Below, in pieces: positions 54,113-63,110 of a stretch of DNA of 64,000 bases. The translations under genes and the position numbers were made by a program. The notes beneath the pieces were generated by a model. The model had not been told where the DNA came from. It was given only the letters and a program-made list of their open reading frames with translations, and did not search any database. This stretch comes from Alphaproteobacteria bacterium (lineage in GTDB: Bacteria; Pseudomonadota; Alphaproteobacteria; Micropepsales; Micropepsaceae), in contig JAATGP010000072.1 in NCBI GenBank assembly GCA_015654635.1, positions 1-64,000 on the forward strand. The letters are read 5' to 3'. The first letter of the stretch is position 1; the number at the start of each line of letters is the position of its first letter.

Positions 54113-55378
54113 TTACGAAGCGCTTTGCTGCATTTGGCCCTTGTCGGAGTAGGTGTAAAGCGGGCGTGCCCGGCCTTCCACCACATCCGCGGTGATGACG
54201 ACTTCCTGCACGCCGGTCAGCGTCGGCAATTCGTACATCGTGTCGAGCAAGATGCCTTCCATGATCGAACGCAGACCACGCGCACCGGTGCGGCGCTGGA
54301 TGGCCTTCTTGGAAATAGCGCTCAGCGCTTCTTCCTGAAAGCGCAGCTTGACGCCTTCCATCTCCATCAGGCGCTGATACTGCTTGGCCAGCGCGTTCTT
54401 CGGGCGCGTCAGGATTTCGATCAGCGCCGGCTCGGTGAGATCGCCCAGCGTGGCAATGATCGGCAGGCGGCCAATGAATTCCGGGATCAGGCCGAATTTC
54501 AAAAGATCTTCCGGCTCCACATCCTTCAGCACTTCACCCATGCCGCGTTCGTCCGGGGCGCGCACGGCGGCGCCAAAGCCCATCGAGGAACCGGTGGTGC
54601 GCTGCGAGATAATCTTGTCGAGACCGGCAAAGGCGCCACCGCAGATGAACAGGATGTTGGAGGTGTCGACCTGCAGGAATTCCTGCTGCGGATGCTTGCG
54701 CCCGCCCTGCGGCGGCACCGAGGCAACGGTGCCTTCCATGATCTTCAGCAATGCCTGCTGCACGCCCTCGCCAGAGACGTCGCGGGTGATCGAGGGGTTG
54801 TCGGACTTGCGGCTGATCTTGTCGATTTCGTCGATATAGACGATGCCGCGCTGCGCCCGCTCGACATTATAGTCGGCGTTCTGCAGCAGCTTCAGGATGA
54901 TGTTTTCGACGTCTTCACCGACGTAACCGGCCTCGGTCAGGGTGGTGGCGTCAGCCATGGTAAAGGGCACGTCGAGGATGCGCGCCAGAGTCTGGGCCAG
55001 CAACGTCTTGCCGCAGCCCGTGGGGCCGAGCAGCAGGATATTGGATTTGGCCAGCTCGACTTCGGAATTCTTGCCGCCTGCGTTGATGCGCTTGTAATGG
55101 TTGTGCACCGCCACCGAGAGCACCTTCTTGGCGTGGGCTTGGCCGACCACATAGTCGTCCAGCACCTTGAAGATTTCGGCCGGCGTGGGCACGCCTTCGC
55201 GGCTCTTCATGAAGGAGGTCTTGTTCTCCTCCCGTATGATCTCCATGCACAACTCGACGCATTCGTCGCAGATAAAGACCGTCGGGCCCGCGATCAGTTT
55301 CCTGACCTCGTGCTGGCTCTTACCGCAAAACGAACAGTAGAGCGTGTTCTTGGATTCGCCGCCGCTGGATTTACTCAT
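54113..55378 (-). CDS. clpX: ClpX, ATPase subunit of the ClpXP protease
   Basis: A 421-residue protein with an N-terminal zinc finger ([17 protein letters not shown] and CDECVELC), Walker [18 protein letters not shown], Walker [10 protein letters not shown] and the sensor 2 region [16 protein letters not shown]. It unfolds substrates for ClpP and has its partner gene 190 bp upstream. Length is typical. Confidence 0.97.
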   Translation of the reverse strand: MSKSSGGESKNTLYCSFCGKSQHEVRKLIAGPTVFICDECVELCMEIIREENKTSFMKSREGVPTPAEIFKVLDDYVVGQAHAKKVLSVAVHNHYKRINAGGKNSEVELAKSNILLLGPTGCGKTLLAQTLARILDVPFTMADATTLTEAGYVGEDVENIILKLLQNADYNVERAQRGIVYIDEIDKISRKSDNPSITRDVSGEGVQQALLKIMEGTVASVPPQGGRKHPQQEFLQVDTSNILFICGGAFAGLDKIISQRTTGSSMGFGAAVRAPDERGMGEVLKDVEPEDLLKFGLIPEFIGRLPIIATLGDLTEPALIEILTRPKNALAKQYQRLMEMEGVKLRFQEEALSAISKKAIQRRTGARGLRSIMEGILLDTMYELPTLTGVQEVVITADVVEGRARPLYTYSDKGQMQQSAS

Positions 55379-55568
55379 TCCATATTCCGGGCCTTTCGAC
55401 CCGCCCTTTGAAAACGCAAGACACCATGGACCTAATGTCCAGTTCCGCCTTGCACAACCCGCGCCAACCCAAATCGGCTTAGCACCGACTATTCGATCAC
55501 GTTAACGCCGGGCGGATCAAGAATTGTTTAAACCACTGTCATCCTGACAGGCACGCCAGAGCGCGAAA

Positions 55569-56198
55569 TCAGGGTTTATCCGTAGTCTCGCTGCGCTTGG
55601 CGAGGACGGAATCGATCAACCCGAAGGATTTGGCCTCTTCCGCAGTCATATAGGTATCCCGATCGAGCGCTTTTTCAATGGCCTCTACAGTTTGCCCGGT
55701 ATGGTCCGCGTAAATCTCGTTAAGCCGCCGTTTCAACTTAACAATTTCTTGGGCATGACGGGCGATGTCGGCGGCCTGGCCATAATAAGAAGCCGAAGGC
55801 TGGTGCACCAGGATGCGGGAATTGGGCAGGCAGAAGCGCGAACCCTTCTCGCCAGCGCATAGCAGAAGCGACGCAGCGGAAGCCGCCTGACCGACGCAGA
55901 GAGTCTGCACCGCAGGGCGGATGTATTGCATGGTATCATAGATCGCCATGCCCGCCGTGACGACGCCGCCCGGCGAGTTGATGTACATGGAAATCTCTTT
56001 TTTGGGATTTTCTGCCTCTAAAAAGAGCAGTTGTGCCGTAATGAGACTGGCACCGTAATCCTCGACCGGCCCGGTAACGAAAATGATCCGCTCCTTCAGA
56101 AGGCGGGAATAAATGTCATAGGCGCGCTCGCCGCGGGAGGTCTGCTCCACCACCATCGGCACAAGCGTGTTCATGTAAACGTCGCGGGGGTCTTGCAT
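55569..56198 (-). CDS. clpP: ClpP proteolytic subunit
   Basis: A 209-residue serine peptidase. The catalytic triad is visible: Ser in [15 protein letters not shown], His in [10 protein letters not shown] and Asp in [13 protein letters not shown]. It begins [20 protein letters not shown], as expected. AGGAG lies before the ATG at 56198. It forms the ClpXP protease with the next gene. Confidence 0.97.
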   Translation of the reverse strand: MQDPRDVYMNTLVPMVVEQTSRGERAYDIYSRLLKERIIFVTGPVEDYGASLITAQLLFLEAENPKKEISMYINSPGGVVTAGMAIYDTMQYIRPAVQTLCVGQAASAASLLLCAGEKGSRFCLPNSRILVHQPSASYYGQAADIARHAQEIVKLKRRLNEIYADHTGQTVEAIEKALDRDTYMTAEEAKSFGLIDSVLAKRSETTDKP

Positions 56199-56424
56199 GG
56201 CTGCTCCTGATTCGACTTGAGAGTTGAGTAGGCTGAAAGGGGGAAGTCAACAAGCGGAACGGATTACCAGAATCGCCCGCCAAAGTCGCCGCAATGCCCT
56301 TAAAATAGTGATACTGCAGCGCGGCCCGGATGACGCGCCCGTACTACATAATAGCGCTCTGGCGATCTCGCCACGTCTAAACCACAGCCGCGGATGGACA
56401 AGATCGAAGCCACACTGACGCGCA

Positions 56425-56658
56425 TTACGGATCAGCTTCGCCCTCTTCTACCTCGCCTGGCACGAACTCGATAATGTCGCCGGGCTGGCAGGACAGTTGA
56501 CGGCAGAGTGCGTCGAGGGTGGAGAAGCGGATGGCACGCGCTTTGTTGGTCTTAAGGATGGAAAGATTGGCAAGGGTAATGCCGACGCGATCGGCCAGCT
56601 CTGTCAGGCTGACCTTCCGTTCCAACATCACGCGATCAAGGTTGAGTTTGATGGCCAT
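56425..56658 (-). CDS. XRE-family regulator paired with DUF2975 protein
   Basis: A 77-residue YozG-like Cro/CI protein: MAIKLNLDRVMLERKVSLTE, LADRVGITLANLSILKTNKA and IRFSTLDALCRQLSCQPGDI. It follows the DUF2975 gene after 2 bp. Such pairs are common; the regulator probably controls its own operon through TATCGATA-like sites upstream. Confidence 0.88.
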   Translation of the reverse strand: MAIKLNLDRVMLERKVSLTELADRVGITLANLSILKTNKARAIRFSTLDALCRQLSCQPGDIIEFVPGEVEEGEADP

Positions 56659-56660
56659 GG

Positions 56661-57332
56661 TCAGATCGTCAGATCGCTGTCGTTCTTCAGCGCCAGGCCC
56701 TGGCGGAACACTTCCGAAAGCGCCAGCACCAACAACCCGGTGAAGAAGTACGAACTGCCGAGATGGGAGTCGCCCCCGAAGTGGAATTCTTGCGCGTCGG
56801 GCAACCGAACGGCCATTCCCGAGACAGACACGGCGGTATGGTGCGCCAGATAATCGAGCAAGACATGAACGAACAAGCCCTCGGCTATTGCGGAGACCAG
56901 CGAAAAGCCAAGCAGCGAAAAACCGATGATCTGCACCAGCCGGAACGTGGGCTTGGTGAAGCTTTCGCCGCGCCCCACATTGCGGAATAGACGCCGCAGC
57001 AGGTCGAAGAGCAGCATGAAGAACAGCACATGCAGCAGTGCGACCGGCAGTCCGGTGTGCTTGACGATTTCAAACAATCCGGCGGCGTCGTTGACGCGCA
57101 TGGAAAGACCGCCATGGGCCAACTGCGCTCCGAAGGTAGAATTTTGTAGCGATACCGTCCCCGGCAGGCCCAGGAACTCCACTTGTGTGGTGCCAAAATT
57201 GGCATTGCCCGGCAGTTTGGGATCAATCGCGAGGACGATCAGGATGGCGACGGCCCCGATGCCGCAGAAAATTGTGAAAACCGTAAAGCCCCAGCGCAGC
57301 ACACGCGGCAGCCAGCCCATTGTCGTCGTCAT
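56661..57332 (-). CDS. DUF2975 family membrane protein
   Basis: A 223-residue protein with four membrane helices: two flank a soluble domain (first about 15-37) and two are in the second half (FLLHVLFFMLLFDLLR-like and FSLLGFSLVSAIAEGLFV). RLFRNVGRGESFTKPTFRLV between helices 2 and 3 is the DUF2975 hallmark. Its role is unknown. GAGGGA precedes ATG 57332. Confidence 0.85.
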   Translation of the reverse strand: MTTTMGWLPRVLRWGFTVFTIFCGIGAVAILIVLAIDPKLPGNANFGTTQVEFLGLPGTVSLQNSTFGAQLAHGGLSMRVNDAAGLFEIVKHTGLPVALLHVLFFMLLFDLLRRLFRNVGRGESFTKPTFRLVQIIGFSLLGFSLVSAIAEGLFVHVLLDYLAHHTAVSVSGMAVRLPDAQEFHFGGDSHLGSSYFFTGLLVLALSEVFRQGLALKNDSDLTI

Positions 57333-57354
57333 AAAAAATCCCTCGGTTGGTCTG

Positions 57355-57585
57355 TTAGAATTGTTTGGCGAGTGCGGTGAGATCACCGGCGATATCGAGC
57401 GCGTGGCCGAGGCACAGCCGGACCGCCTGGAGCCTCAAGACTGCCTGCAGGCTGGCGCCATCTCCGAAGAACGGGCCCGCGACGCTTGACCGGGCGGGCG
57501 CTCCCGCGCAGGCCCCCACAGAGATCGCCGTCGCAATCACAGCCCCAAAAACCACGTTTTGCAGGTCGATAGTTCGAAGGCTCAT
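57355..57585 (-). CDS. Small unknown protein upstream of DUF2975
   Basis: A 76-residue protein (MSLRTIDLQNVVFGAVIATA, ISVGACAGAPARSSVAGPFF) with a signal-like or membrane segment and a cysteine in a lipobox-like SVGAC. AGGTG lies 5 bp before the ATG. It is 22 bp upstream of the DUF2975 gene and probably the first gene of that operon. No family recognised. Confidence 0.5.
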   Translation of the reverse strand: MSLRTIDLQNVVFGAVIATAISVGACAGAPARSSVAGPFFGDGASLQAVLRLQAVRLCLGHALDIAGDLTALAKQF

Positions 57586-57605
57586 CGGATCACCTATATC
57601 GAAAG

Positions 57606-57648
57606 TCGATGCACTAACATCGATGATCAATATATATTTATCGATAAA
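57606..57648 (-). promoter_or_regulatory. Palindromic operator region of the DUF2975/XRE operon
   Basis: A perfect 12-bp palindrome TTTATCGATAAA (57637-57648) and an inverted repeat TCGATG-N6-CATCGA (57606-57623) lie in an AT-rich stretch just upstream of the operon. Both contain ATCGAT-type half-sites, suggesting one regulator with two sites. The XRE protein at 56425 is the likely binder. Confidence 0.5.
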
Positions 57649-57767
57649 CAGCAATAGGAACATCTTCATCAGGCCTTCGCCCACAGCCGGGGTGCCATTT
57701 TTGTGAGTGGCAAACGGGCCCGGCGGCGTGCAAACACCGTGGCGAGAAACAGCAATCAGGACCGGCC

Positions 57768-58754
57768 ATGAAACAGCACGCTTTCGGCAAACTCCCCGCC
57801 ATTGTTACAGAGATCGGCTTCGGCGCTTGGCAGATCGGCTCGGCCTGGGGCGATGTCAGCGAGGAAAACGGCAAGGCGGCATTGAATGCCTCGCTGGACG
57901 CGGGCGTGACCTTCATCGACACTGCGGATGTCTACGGCGATGGCCGCTCGGAGAAAATTATCGCCGAGGTGCTCAAGGCCCGCGGCGGCGCCCGCCCCTT
58001 CGTCGCCACCAAGGCCGGGCGGCGGCTTAATCCGCATACGGTAGATGGCTATACCCGCAAAAACCTCGAAGCCTTCATCGATCGCTCATTGCAGAATCTT
58101 GGGGTCGACAGTCTCGACCTCCTCCAGCTGCATTGTCCGCCCACGGAGGCTTACTATAATCCTATTTTGTTCCAAGCTGTGGATGAAATCCAAAAAGCAG
58201 GTAAGATCAAAGCCTATGGGGTCAGCGTTGAGAAAGTCGAAGAGGCGCTGAAGGCGATCGAGTTCCCCAATGTCGTCAGTGTACAGATCATCTACAATCT
58301 GTTCCGCCAGCGCCCTGCCGAACTCTTCTTCCAAGAGGCCAAGAAGAAGAATATCGCGGTGATCGCCCGCGTGCCGCTGGCCAGCGGCCTGCTCTCCGGC
58401 AAGATCACCAAGGACACGCAGTTTGCCGCCGACGACCACCGCGCCTTCAACCGCCATGGCGAGGCTTTCGATGTCGGAGAAACCTTTGCGGGCGTGCCCT
58501 TAAAGGCTGGCTTTCAAGCGGTGGATGAGATTCGCAAACTGGTCCCCGCCGGCGCCAGCATGGCGCAGTTCGCCTTGCGCTGGATCTTGATGAACGAGGC
58601 GGTGACGGTCGTCATCCCCGGCGCCCGCAACGCCGAACAAGCCCGCGCCAATGCCGAAGCCGCCGCCCTTGCTCCGCTTTCGAACGATGTGATGGCTGCT
58701 GCGCGCTCGGTCTACGACCGGCTGGTAAAACCGCACGTGCATCAGAAGTGGTGA
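57768..58754 (+). CDS. Aldo/keto reductase
   Basis: A 328-residue NADPH-dependent oxidoreductase barrel. Catalytic residues are visible: Asp/Tyr in FIDTADVYGDGRSE (about 49-62), Lys in FVATKAGRR and His in LLQLHCPP. The cofactor region near the C-terminus reads VTVVIPGARNAEQARANAEA. Substrate unknown. It is transcribed opposite to its neighbours. Confidence 0.9.
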   Translation: MKQHAFGKLPAIVTEIGFGAWQIGSAWGDVSEENGKAALNASLDAGVTFIDTADVYGDGRSEKIIAEVLKARGGARPFVATKAGRRLNPHTVDGYTRKNLEAFIDRSLQNLGVDSLDLLQLHCPPTEAYYNPILFQAVDEIQKAGKIKAYGVSVEKVEEALKAIEFPNVVSVQIIYNLFRQRPAELFFQEAKKKNIAVIARVPLASGLLSGKITKDTQFAADDHRAFNRHGEAFDVGETFAGVPLKAGFQAVDEIRKLVPAGASMAQFALRWILMNEAVTVVIPGARNAEQARANAEAAALAPLSNDVMAAARSVYDRLVKPHVHQKW

Positions 58755-58854
58755 GGGCTTGCGTTAGCGGGACGGCGCGGTGCCCCTCAAGCCACAGATA
58801 TGCGTAGCGACTGACCAAACCCGGTCGCGGGACCGCGATCAGCACGCGCCCCAC

Positions 58855-59199
58855 TCAGCGCGCCATCGCGGGCGCCGCCTGTTGCGTCAAACCGACCGCC
58901 TTCACGGCATCGGTGACCGCGCGGTTACGGCAGGCGGCGAAAGCCCGGGCGCGTTCGCCATTCGCCAGAGAACCGGAACGCTCGCCACAGACCGACCGCG
59001 CAGCCGCATCGATGCGGTCCAGAAGCGCTGCGGCGCCCTGGGCCGTGTTGGGATCGAGATCGTCATAGGAGACGATGGTGGTCCTCGGCTGGTAGCCGCC
59101 AGAGGACAGCGGCGCCATCGCCGCGATGGTGATGGACGGACCCGCCACGGCTGGCGCGTACAACAGGACGGAGGTCAGAGCAACGGCATAGGCTTTCAT
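58855..59199 (-). CDS. UrcA family protein
   Basis: A 114-residue secreted protein with a signal peptide (AVALTSVLLYAPAVAG) and the UrcA pattern: TTIVSYDDLDPNTAQGAAAL, LLDRIDAAARSVCG and two cysteines (VCGERS, AACRNRAV) that may form a disulfide. AGGAG lies before ATG 59199. Function unknown; the family is typical of alphaproteobacteria. Confidence 0.88.
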   Translation of the reverse strand: MKAYAVALTSVLLYAPAVAGPSITIAAMAPLSSGGYQPRTTIVSYDDLDPNTAQGAAALLDRIDAAARSVCGERSGSLANGERARAFAACRNRAVTDAVKAVGLTQQAAPAMAR

Positions 59200-59371
59200 G
59201 GTGCAGTCTCCTTCCGTGAGAATCCAAACCTTCAAAGTTTATGAAGTACTTTACTATATAAAGTACACTGCTATAAAGAGGAAAGCGTACAAGACGCCGC
59301 ACCCCTTAGAAATGTTCGCTGTCTTTTTCGGCCTGAGGGAGCGCCCTCACCCTGCCGCCGCGCTATCAAAC

Positions 59372-59397
59372 AAAAAGGGCGCCGGTTAGGGCGCCCT
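59372..59397 (-). terminator. Rho-independent terminator of tig
   Basis: Perfect 8-bp stem AGGGCGCC/GGCGCCCT with a 6-nt loop and a T run on the minus strand, 25 bp past the tig stop. Confidence 0.85.
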
Positions 59398-59421
59398 CTT
59401 CCCATCGCGATTCGCTCCGCG

Positions 59422-60792
59422 TTATTCGCTTTTCTCAGCCTTCAGCTTTTCGAGGGCTTCGTCCGGGTCCATGAACAGCGTGGCGCGGTCGACGGTGCGC
59501 TCGTTGATCTTGGCCAGTTCGGCGATGAAATCGACCACCTTGTCTTCAAAGATCGGGGCGCGGATTTCGGCCTGGGCCTGCGGCGTGCGGCTATAATATT
59601 CGAACACCTGCTGTTCCTGGCCGGGGAACTGGCGGGCGCGGGTGGCGATGGCGCGCTGGATTTCATCCGGCGCGATGGTGAGGCCGTTCTGCTCACCGAT
59701 GCGGGCGAGCACGAGGCCCAGCCGCACACGGCGTTCGGCGATCTCGTGATATTCCTTCTTCAGCTCTTCCTCGGACTTGCCTTCGTCCTCGGCGGTCTTG
59801 CCTTCACGCTTCAGCTCGGCTTCGACTTGGCGCCAGATGCCGTTGAATTCGCCTTCCACCATGGTGGGCGGCAGCGAGAAGGCATGCTGGGCATCGAGCG
59901 CATCTAGGATGCGGCGCTTCATGTGCAAGCGGCTGGCGGCGGCGAAATCCTTCTTCAGCTGCTCGCTGATGCGATCTTTGAGAGCGACAAGGTTATCAAA
60001 GCCGATGGTCTTGGCGAACTCGTCGTCGATGGTGACCGCATCGGGCTTCTTCACCTCATGCACCGTCACCGCGAAGGCAGCGTCTTTGCCCGCCAGATTC
60101 TCGGAACCGTAATCGGCGGGGAACGTCACCTTTACATCGCGCGCTTCACCGGCTTTGGCGCCGATCAGCTGGTCCTCAAAGCCCGGAATGAACTGGCCGG
60201 AGCCGAGCACCAGGTTGAAGCCCTCGGCCTTGCCGCCTTCGAACTCTTCGCCATCGACGCTGCCGACGAAATCGATCAGCACCGAATCGTTTGCCTCGGC
60301 GGCTTCGCCTTCGGCGCGGGCACTAAAGGTGCGGGATTGCTCGGAAAGACGAGTGACGGCCTCGTCGATATCCGCCTCGGTCACATCCGCGACCAGCTTC
60401 TCGACTTCTAGGCTGGTCACATCGGCCAGCTCGAAATCGGGCATCAGATCGATCACGACCTTGAATTCCAGATCGGCCTTGCCGTCCACGGCCGCCTGCA
60501 CATCGCCCACCGGCTCAACGCGCGGGGGGAACGCCACCTTCAAATTGTTGTCGGTGACTGCCTTCTGGCTGCCCTCGTTGACGATCGCCTCGACGATCTC
60601 ACCCATCATCGACTTTCCGAAGGTCTTCTTCAGATAGGAGACGGGCGCTTTGCCGGGCCTGAAACCCTTCAGGTTCAGCTTGGGCTTGACCTCCTCGATC
60701 TTGCCGACCAAGCGGCTGTCCAGATCTGCTGCGGCCACCACCACGGTATATTCGCGGCGCAGGCCCTCGGAAACGGTCTCGGTAATCAGCAT
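59422..60792 (-). CDS. tig: Trigger factor
   Basis: A 456-residue chaperone. The ribosome-binding domain has LNLKGFRPGKAPVSYLKKTF (signature GFRPGKAP), the FKBP-like PPIase domain begins AEANDSVLIDFVGSVDGEEF (about 172) with NLVLGSGQFIPGFEDQLIGA, and the helical C-terminal domain follows. It binds nascent chains at the ribosome exit. AAGGA lies 9 bp before ATG 60792; a start 8 codons earlier is not supported. Confidence 0.96.
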   Translation of the reverse strand: MLITETVSEGLRREYTVVVAAADLDSRLVGKIEEVKPKLNLKGFRPGKAPVSYLKKTFGKSMMGEIVEAIVNEGSQKAVTDNNLKVAFPPRVEPVGDVQAAVDGKADLEFKVVIDLMPDFELADVTSLEVEKLVADVTEADIDEAVTRLSEQSRTFSARAEGEAAEANDSVLIDFVGSVDGEEFEGGKAEGFNLVLGSGQFIPGFEDQLIGAKAGEARDVKVTFPADYGSENLAGKDAAFAVTVHEVKKPDAVTIDDEFAKTIGFDNLVALKDRISEQLKKDFAAASRLHMKRRILDALDAQHAFSLPPTMVEGEFNGIWRQVEAELKREGKTAEDEGKSEEELKKEYHEIAERRVRLGLVLARIGEQNGLTIAPDEIQRAIATRARQFPGQEQQVFEYYSRTPQAQAEIRAPIFEDKVVDFIAELAKINERTVDRATLFMDPDEALEKLKAEKSE

Positions 60793-60909
60793 CGAAATCA
60801 GTCCTTGATCCAACAACTGCCCGGCTGGCCATCACGGCCACGCCCGGTGCTTCTTCTTTTTCGCCACGGCATTTCAGACGCAGAACTCCGGCAGCGCGGA
60901 GATAGAGTC

Positions 60910-60994
60910 TGGTGCGGGCGGAGGGATTTGAACCCACAAGCCTTGCGGCGCTCGGACCTAAACCGAGTGCGTCTGCCAATTCCGCCACGCCCGC
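60910..60994 (-). tRNA. tRNA-Leu(UAG)
   Basis: An 85-nt class II tRNA with encoded CCA: acceptor GCGGGCG/CGCCCGC, anticodon stem CTCGG/CCGAG with loop TTTAGGT (anticodon TAG), a long variable arm (CGCCGCAAGGCTTG region) and T loop TTCAAAT. It precedes tig on the same strand. Confidence 0.95.
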
Positions 60995-61212
60995 ATGCGG
61001 GCTTCTAATGGGAAAACCCGACGGGGCTACCCAGCAGAAGGGCGCCGCTATAGCAGGGGATTTCGCACGCCGCTAGGGCCAGACAAGGGCTTAATTGCGT
61101 GCGCGACAAAGACTTCCTGGGATAGGGGCTCGCCCGGGACCTCTATCGCCAAAAAACAACACAAAATTGTGTGTGTATTCGTGAGCTTGAGGAGCGGGGG
61201 CACCATCCGTCC

Positions 61213-61710
61213 CTACAGCGCCTTTTCGTACCAAGCCACATCCCAGAAGCGGCCAAATTTGCGCCCCACTTGATGGAAATTGCCGACATGAGCAAAGCCC
61301 ATCTTCATATGCAGCGCTACAGAGGATTCATTGGGGACCGTGAGGCAACCGATGGCGCGATGCACATCTTCTATGGCCAAGGCCTCAATCAGCGTGCCGT
61401 AAAGCTTGCGCCCCAGCCCCTGTCCGCCCTCGCCCGCCGCGATATAGATGCTGGTTTCAACCGTAGTATCGTAAGCGGCTTTCTCGCGGAACTTTCCCGA
61501 ACAGGCCCAACCCACAGCCAAACCTTCTTTCACCGCCACGAAACATTGGTGCCGCCCGCTGCTGCCAAAGCTCTCGAGCCAGGCTTGACGCTGCTCGAGC
61601 GTCTTCGGCTCCAAATCAAAGGTGATCGCCGTGGTCTCGATATAATGGTTGTAGATCACCAACAGTGCCGGAAGATCATCTTGCACGATGGGACGGATGA
61701 GAAGGGGCAT
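61213..61710 (-). CDS. GNAT acetyltransferase, phosphinothricin acetyltransferase-like
   Basis: A 165-residue GNAT enzyme: LIRPIVQDDLPALLVIYNHY, ETSIYIAAGEGGQGLGRKLY (acetyl-CoA loop GGQGLGR) and VPNESSVALHMKMGFAHVGN with FHQVGRKFGRFWDVAWYEK match the PAT/MddA group that acetylates phosphinothricin or methionine derivatives. True substrate unknown. Confidence 0.88.
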   Translation of the reverse strand: MPLLIRPIVQDDLPALLVIYNHYIETTAITFDLEPKTLEQRQAWLESFGSSGRHQCFVAVKEGLAVGWACSGKFREKAAYDTTVETSIYIAAGEGGQGLGRKLYGTLIEALAIEDVHRAIGCLTVPNESSVALHMKMGFAHVGNFHQVGRKFGRFWDVAWYEKAL

Positions 61711-61821
61711 GGCATTGCTCTAACGGATCGCCCATCACCTCTATACCAAGCCGCAGTCATCATGCGCGTAACATTTTCTCGCGCGACAAAGGCACAGTTT
61801 TGTGCCGTCGGGTACTTGTAT

Positions 61822-61843
61822 AACATACAATATTTTGTATGTT
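61822..61843 (+). promoter_or_regulatory. Perfect palindromic operator overlapping the toxin start codon
   Basis: AACATACAA-TATT-TTGTATGTT is a perfect 9-bp inverted repeat. Its right arm contains the ATG of the toxin gene (61839-61841), and its left arm overlaps a TACAAT -10 candidate (61826-61831). Antitoxin binding here would block transcription. Confidence 0.6.
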
Positions 61844-62192
61844 TTCGGAGATGGGAGCGTCGGCCAAGCCTATCGCCTTCTTGGGTTCAGCGCTCGAAGA
61901 TCTGCGCGCGTTTCCCGTCGCTGCGCGGCGCGAAGCGGGATACCAACTCGACCGCGTGCAGGCTGGTCTTACGCCAAATGATTGGAAACCGATGAACGCG
62001 GTTGGTGCCGGAGCGCGAGAGATTCGGATTCGAGACGCGGATGCGGCTTTCCGGGTGATCTACGTCGCCAAATTTGCTGATGCGATCTATGTGTTGCACT
62101 GTTACCAAAAGAAGACCCAGGCAACGCGTAAGGCAGATTTGGTCATTGCAGCGAAGCGCTATCAGCGCGCGAAGGATTTGGCTCATGGCTAA
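61839..62192 (+). CDS. HigB-type toxin, second pair (Gp49-like)
   Basis: A 117-residue protein of the same family as 19223 but divergent: FLGSALEDLRAFPVAARREA, AGAREIRIRDADAAFRVIYV and AKFADAIYVLHCYQKKTQAT. It overlaps the antitoxin by 8 bp. No ribosome site precedes ATG 61839, which fits a leaderless message from the TACAAT promoter candidate; ATG 61851 is an alternative start. Confidence 0.85.
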   Translation: MFSEMGASAKPIAFLGSALEDLRAFPVAARREAGYQLDRVQAGLTPNDWKPMNAVGAGAREIRIRDADAAFRVIYVAKFADAIYVLHCYQKKTQATRKADLVIAAKRYQRAKDLAHG

Positions 62193-62484
62193 GCGGAAGA
62201 CGCCACCTCTTCAGCATTTCGAGAGTGTATGGGACGCCCTCGAGAACACACCTGCGGAAGCGGCAAACATGAAACTGCGGGCAGCCTTCATGATGGCCCT
62301 CACCGAACACATAAAGGCTGAGGGTTGGACCCAAGCAGACGCTGCCGAACGGCTAGGCGTAACCCAACCGCGCATCTCAGACCTCAAACGCGGCAAAATC
62401 GATTTGTTCGGCTTGGACACGCTGGTGAACATGTTGTCCGCGGCGGGGCTACAAGTCGAAACTCGCGTGGCAAAAGTGGCCTAG
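62185..62484 (+). CDS. HigA-type XRE antitoxin, second pair
   Basis: A 99-residue antitoxin with helix-turn-helix AEGWTQADAAERLGVTQPRI and SDLKRGKIDLFGLDTLVNML. Its start, MAKRKTPP at 62185, overlaps the toxin end by 8 bp, giving coupled translation. It should bind the toxin and the palindrome at 61822. It converges on the Nudix gene with overlapping stop codons. Confidence 0.88.
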   Translation: MAKRKTPPLQHFESVWDALENTPAEAANMKLRAAFMMALTEHIKAEGWTQADAAERLGVTQPRISDLKRGKIDLFGLDTLVNMLSAAGLQVETRVAKVA

Positions 62485-63104
62485 TCAAACTCCGCCGGCA
62501 GCGCGGGGTCGCGGTAGTGGGCGTAGAGCCGCTCGATGTGCCAGGGTTGCGTGCGGTCCAGAGACAATTCCGGCAGCTTATCGACAGCAAACCACTGCGG
62601 CTCGCCGGTTTCCAAATTCGACTTCTCGCTATAGTCGGCGAATTCACAGAGGAAGAACAGTTTATAGATATGGAAGGGATAGGGCACGGCATGCCCGCGC
62701 TTGTCGCGATCCCAGACGCCCACCAGTTTGGTGGTCTTGACCACGAAGCCAGCCTCTTCCCGCATCTCGCGGATGGCATTGTCGCTGGGCGACGAATTCA
62801 CATCGGCCCAGCCGCCCGGCAGTGTCCAGCGCCCGCCATCGGCCGTCTCACTGACCAGCAGCACTTCGTTGTCACGGAATAAGGCCGCGCGCACATCCAC
62901 CTTTGGCGTAGCATAGCCCTTTTGCCCGGAGAATGCGGACAGCACCACGCCATAATCTTCGCCGGCCGCCTCCGCCATCATCCGCGCCGCCAATTCCTGC
63001 AGCGCCGTATAACGCTCAATCTCATAGGGGTTGGCGGCGAAGGTCAGACCGGTCTGCGCCGCGGCCTGAACCTCGCGCGCCCACAAAAGCCAATTGGGAA
63101 TCAT
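62481..63104 (-). CDS. Nudix hydrolase, ADP-ribose pyrophosphatase-like (YjhB type)
   Basis: A 207-residue protein with a Nudix_N_2-like N-terminus (about 1-65) and a Nudix domain: VDVRAALFRDNEVLLVSETA, then RWTLPGGWADVNSSPSDNAI and REMREEAGFVV (REUxEExGU catalytic helix intact). The first Glu of the long consensus is not at its usual place, as in relatives with the GGWADV form. It lies 6 bp after the NAD(P)H-hydrate repair gene, suggesting a shared nucleotide-repair operon. Confidence 0.88.
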   Translation of the reverse strand: MIPNWLLWAREVQAAAQTGLTFAANPYEIERYTALQELAARMMAEAAGEDYGVVLSAFSGQKGYATPKVDVRAALFRDNEVLLVSETADGGRWTLPGGWADVNSSPSDNAIREMREEAGFVVKTTKLVGVWDRDKRGHAVPYPFHIYKLFFLCEFADYSEKSNLETGEPQWFAVDKLPELSLDRTQPWHIERLYAHYRDPALPAEFD

Positions 63105-63110
63105 CTCGTC

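Noticed and set aside
53948-55411. A 487-codon open frame on the plus strand
   Set aside because: Antisense to clpX and without any recognisable motif.
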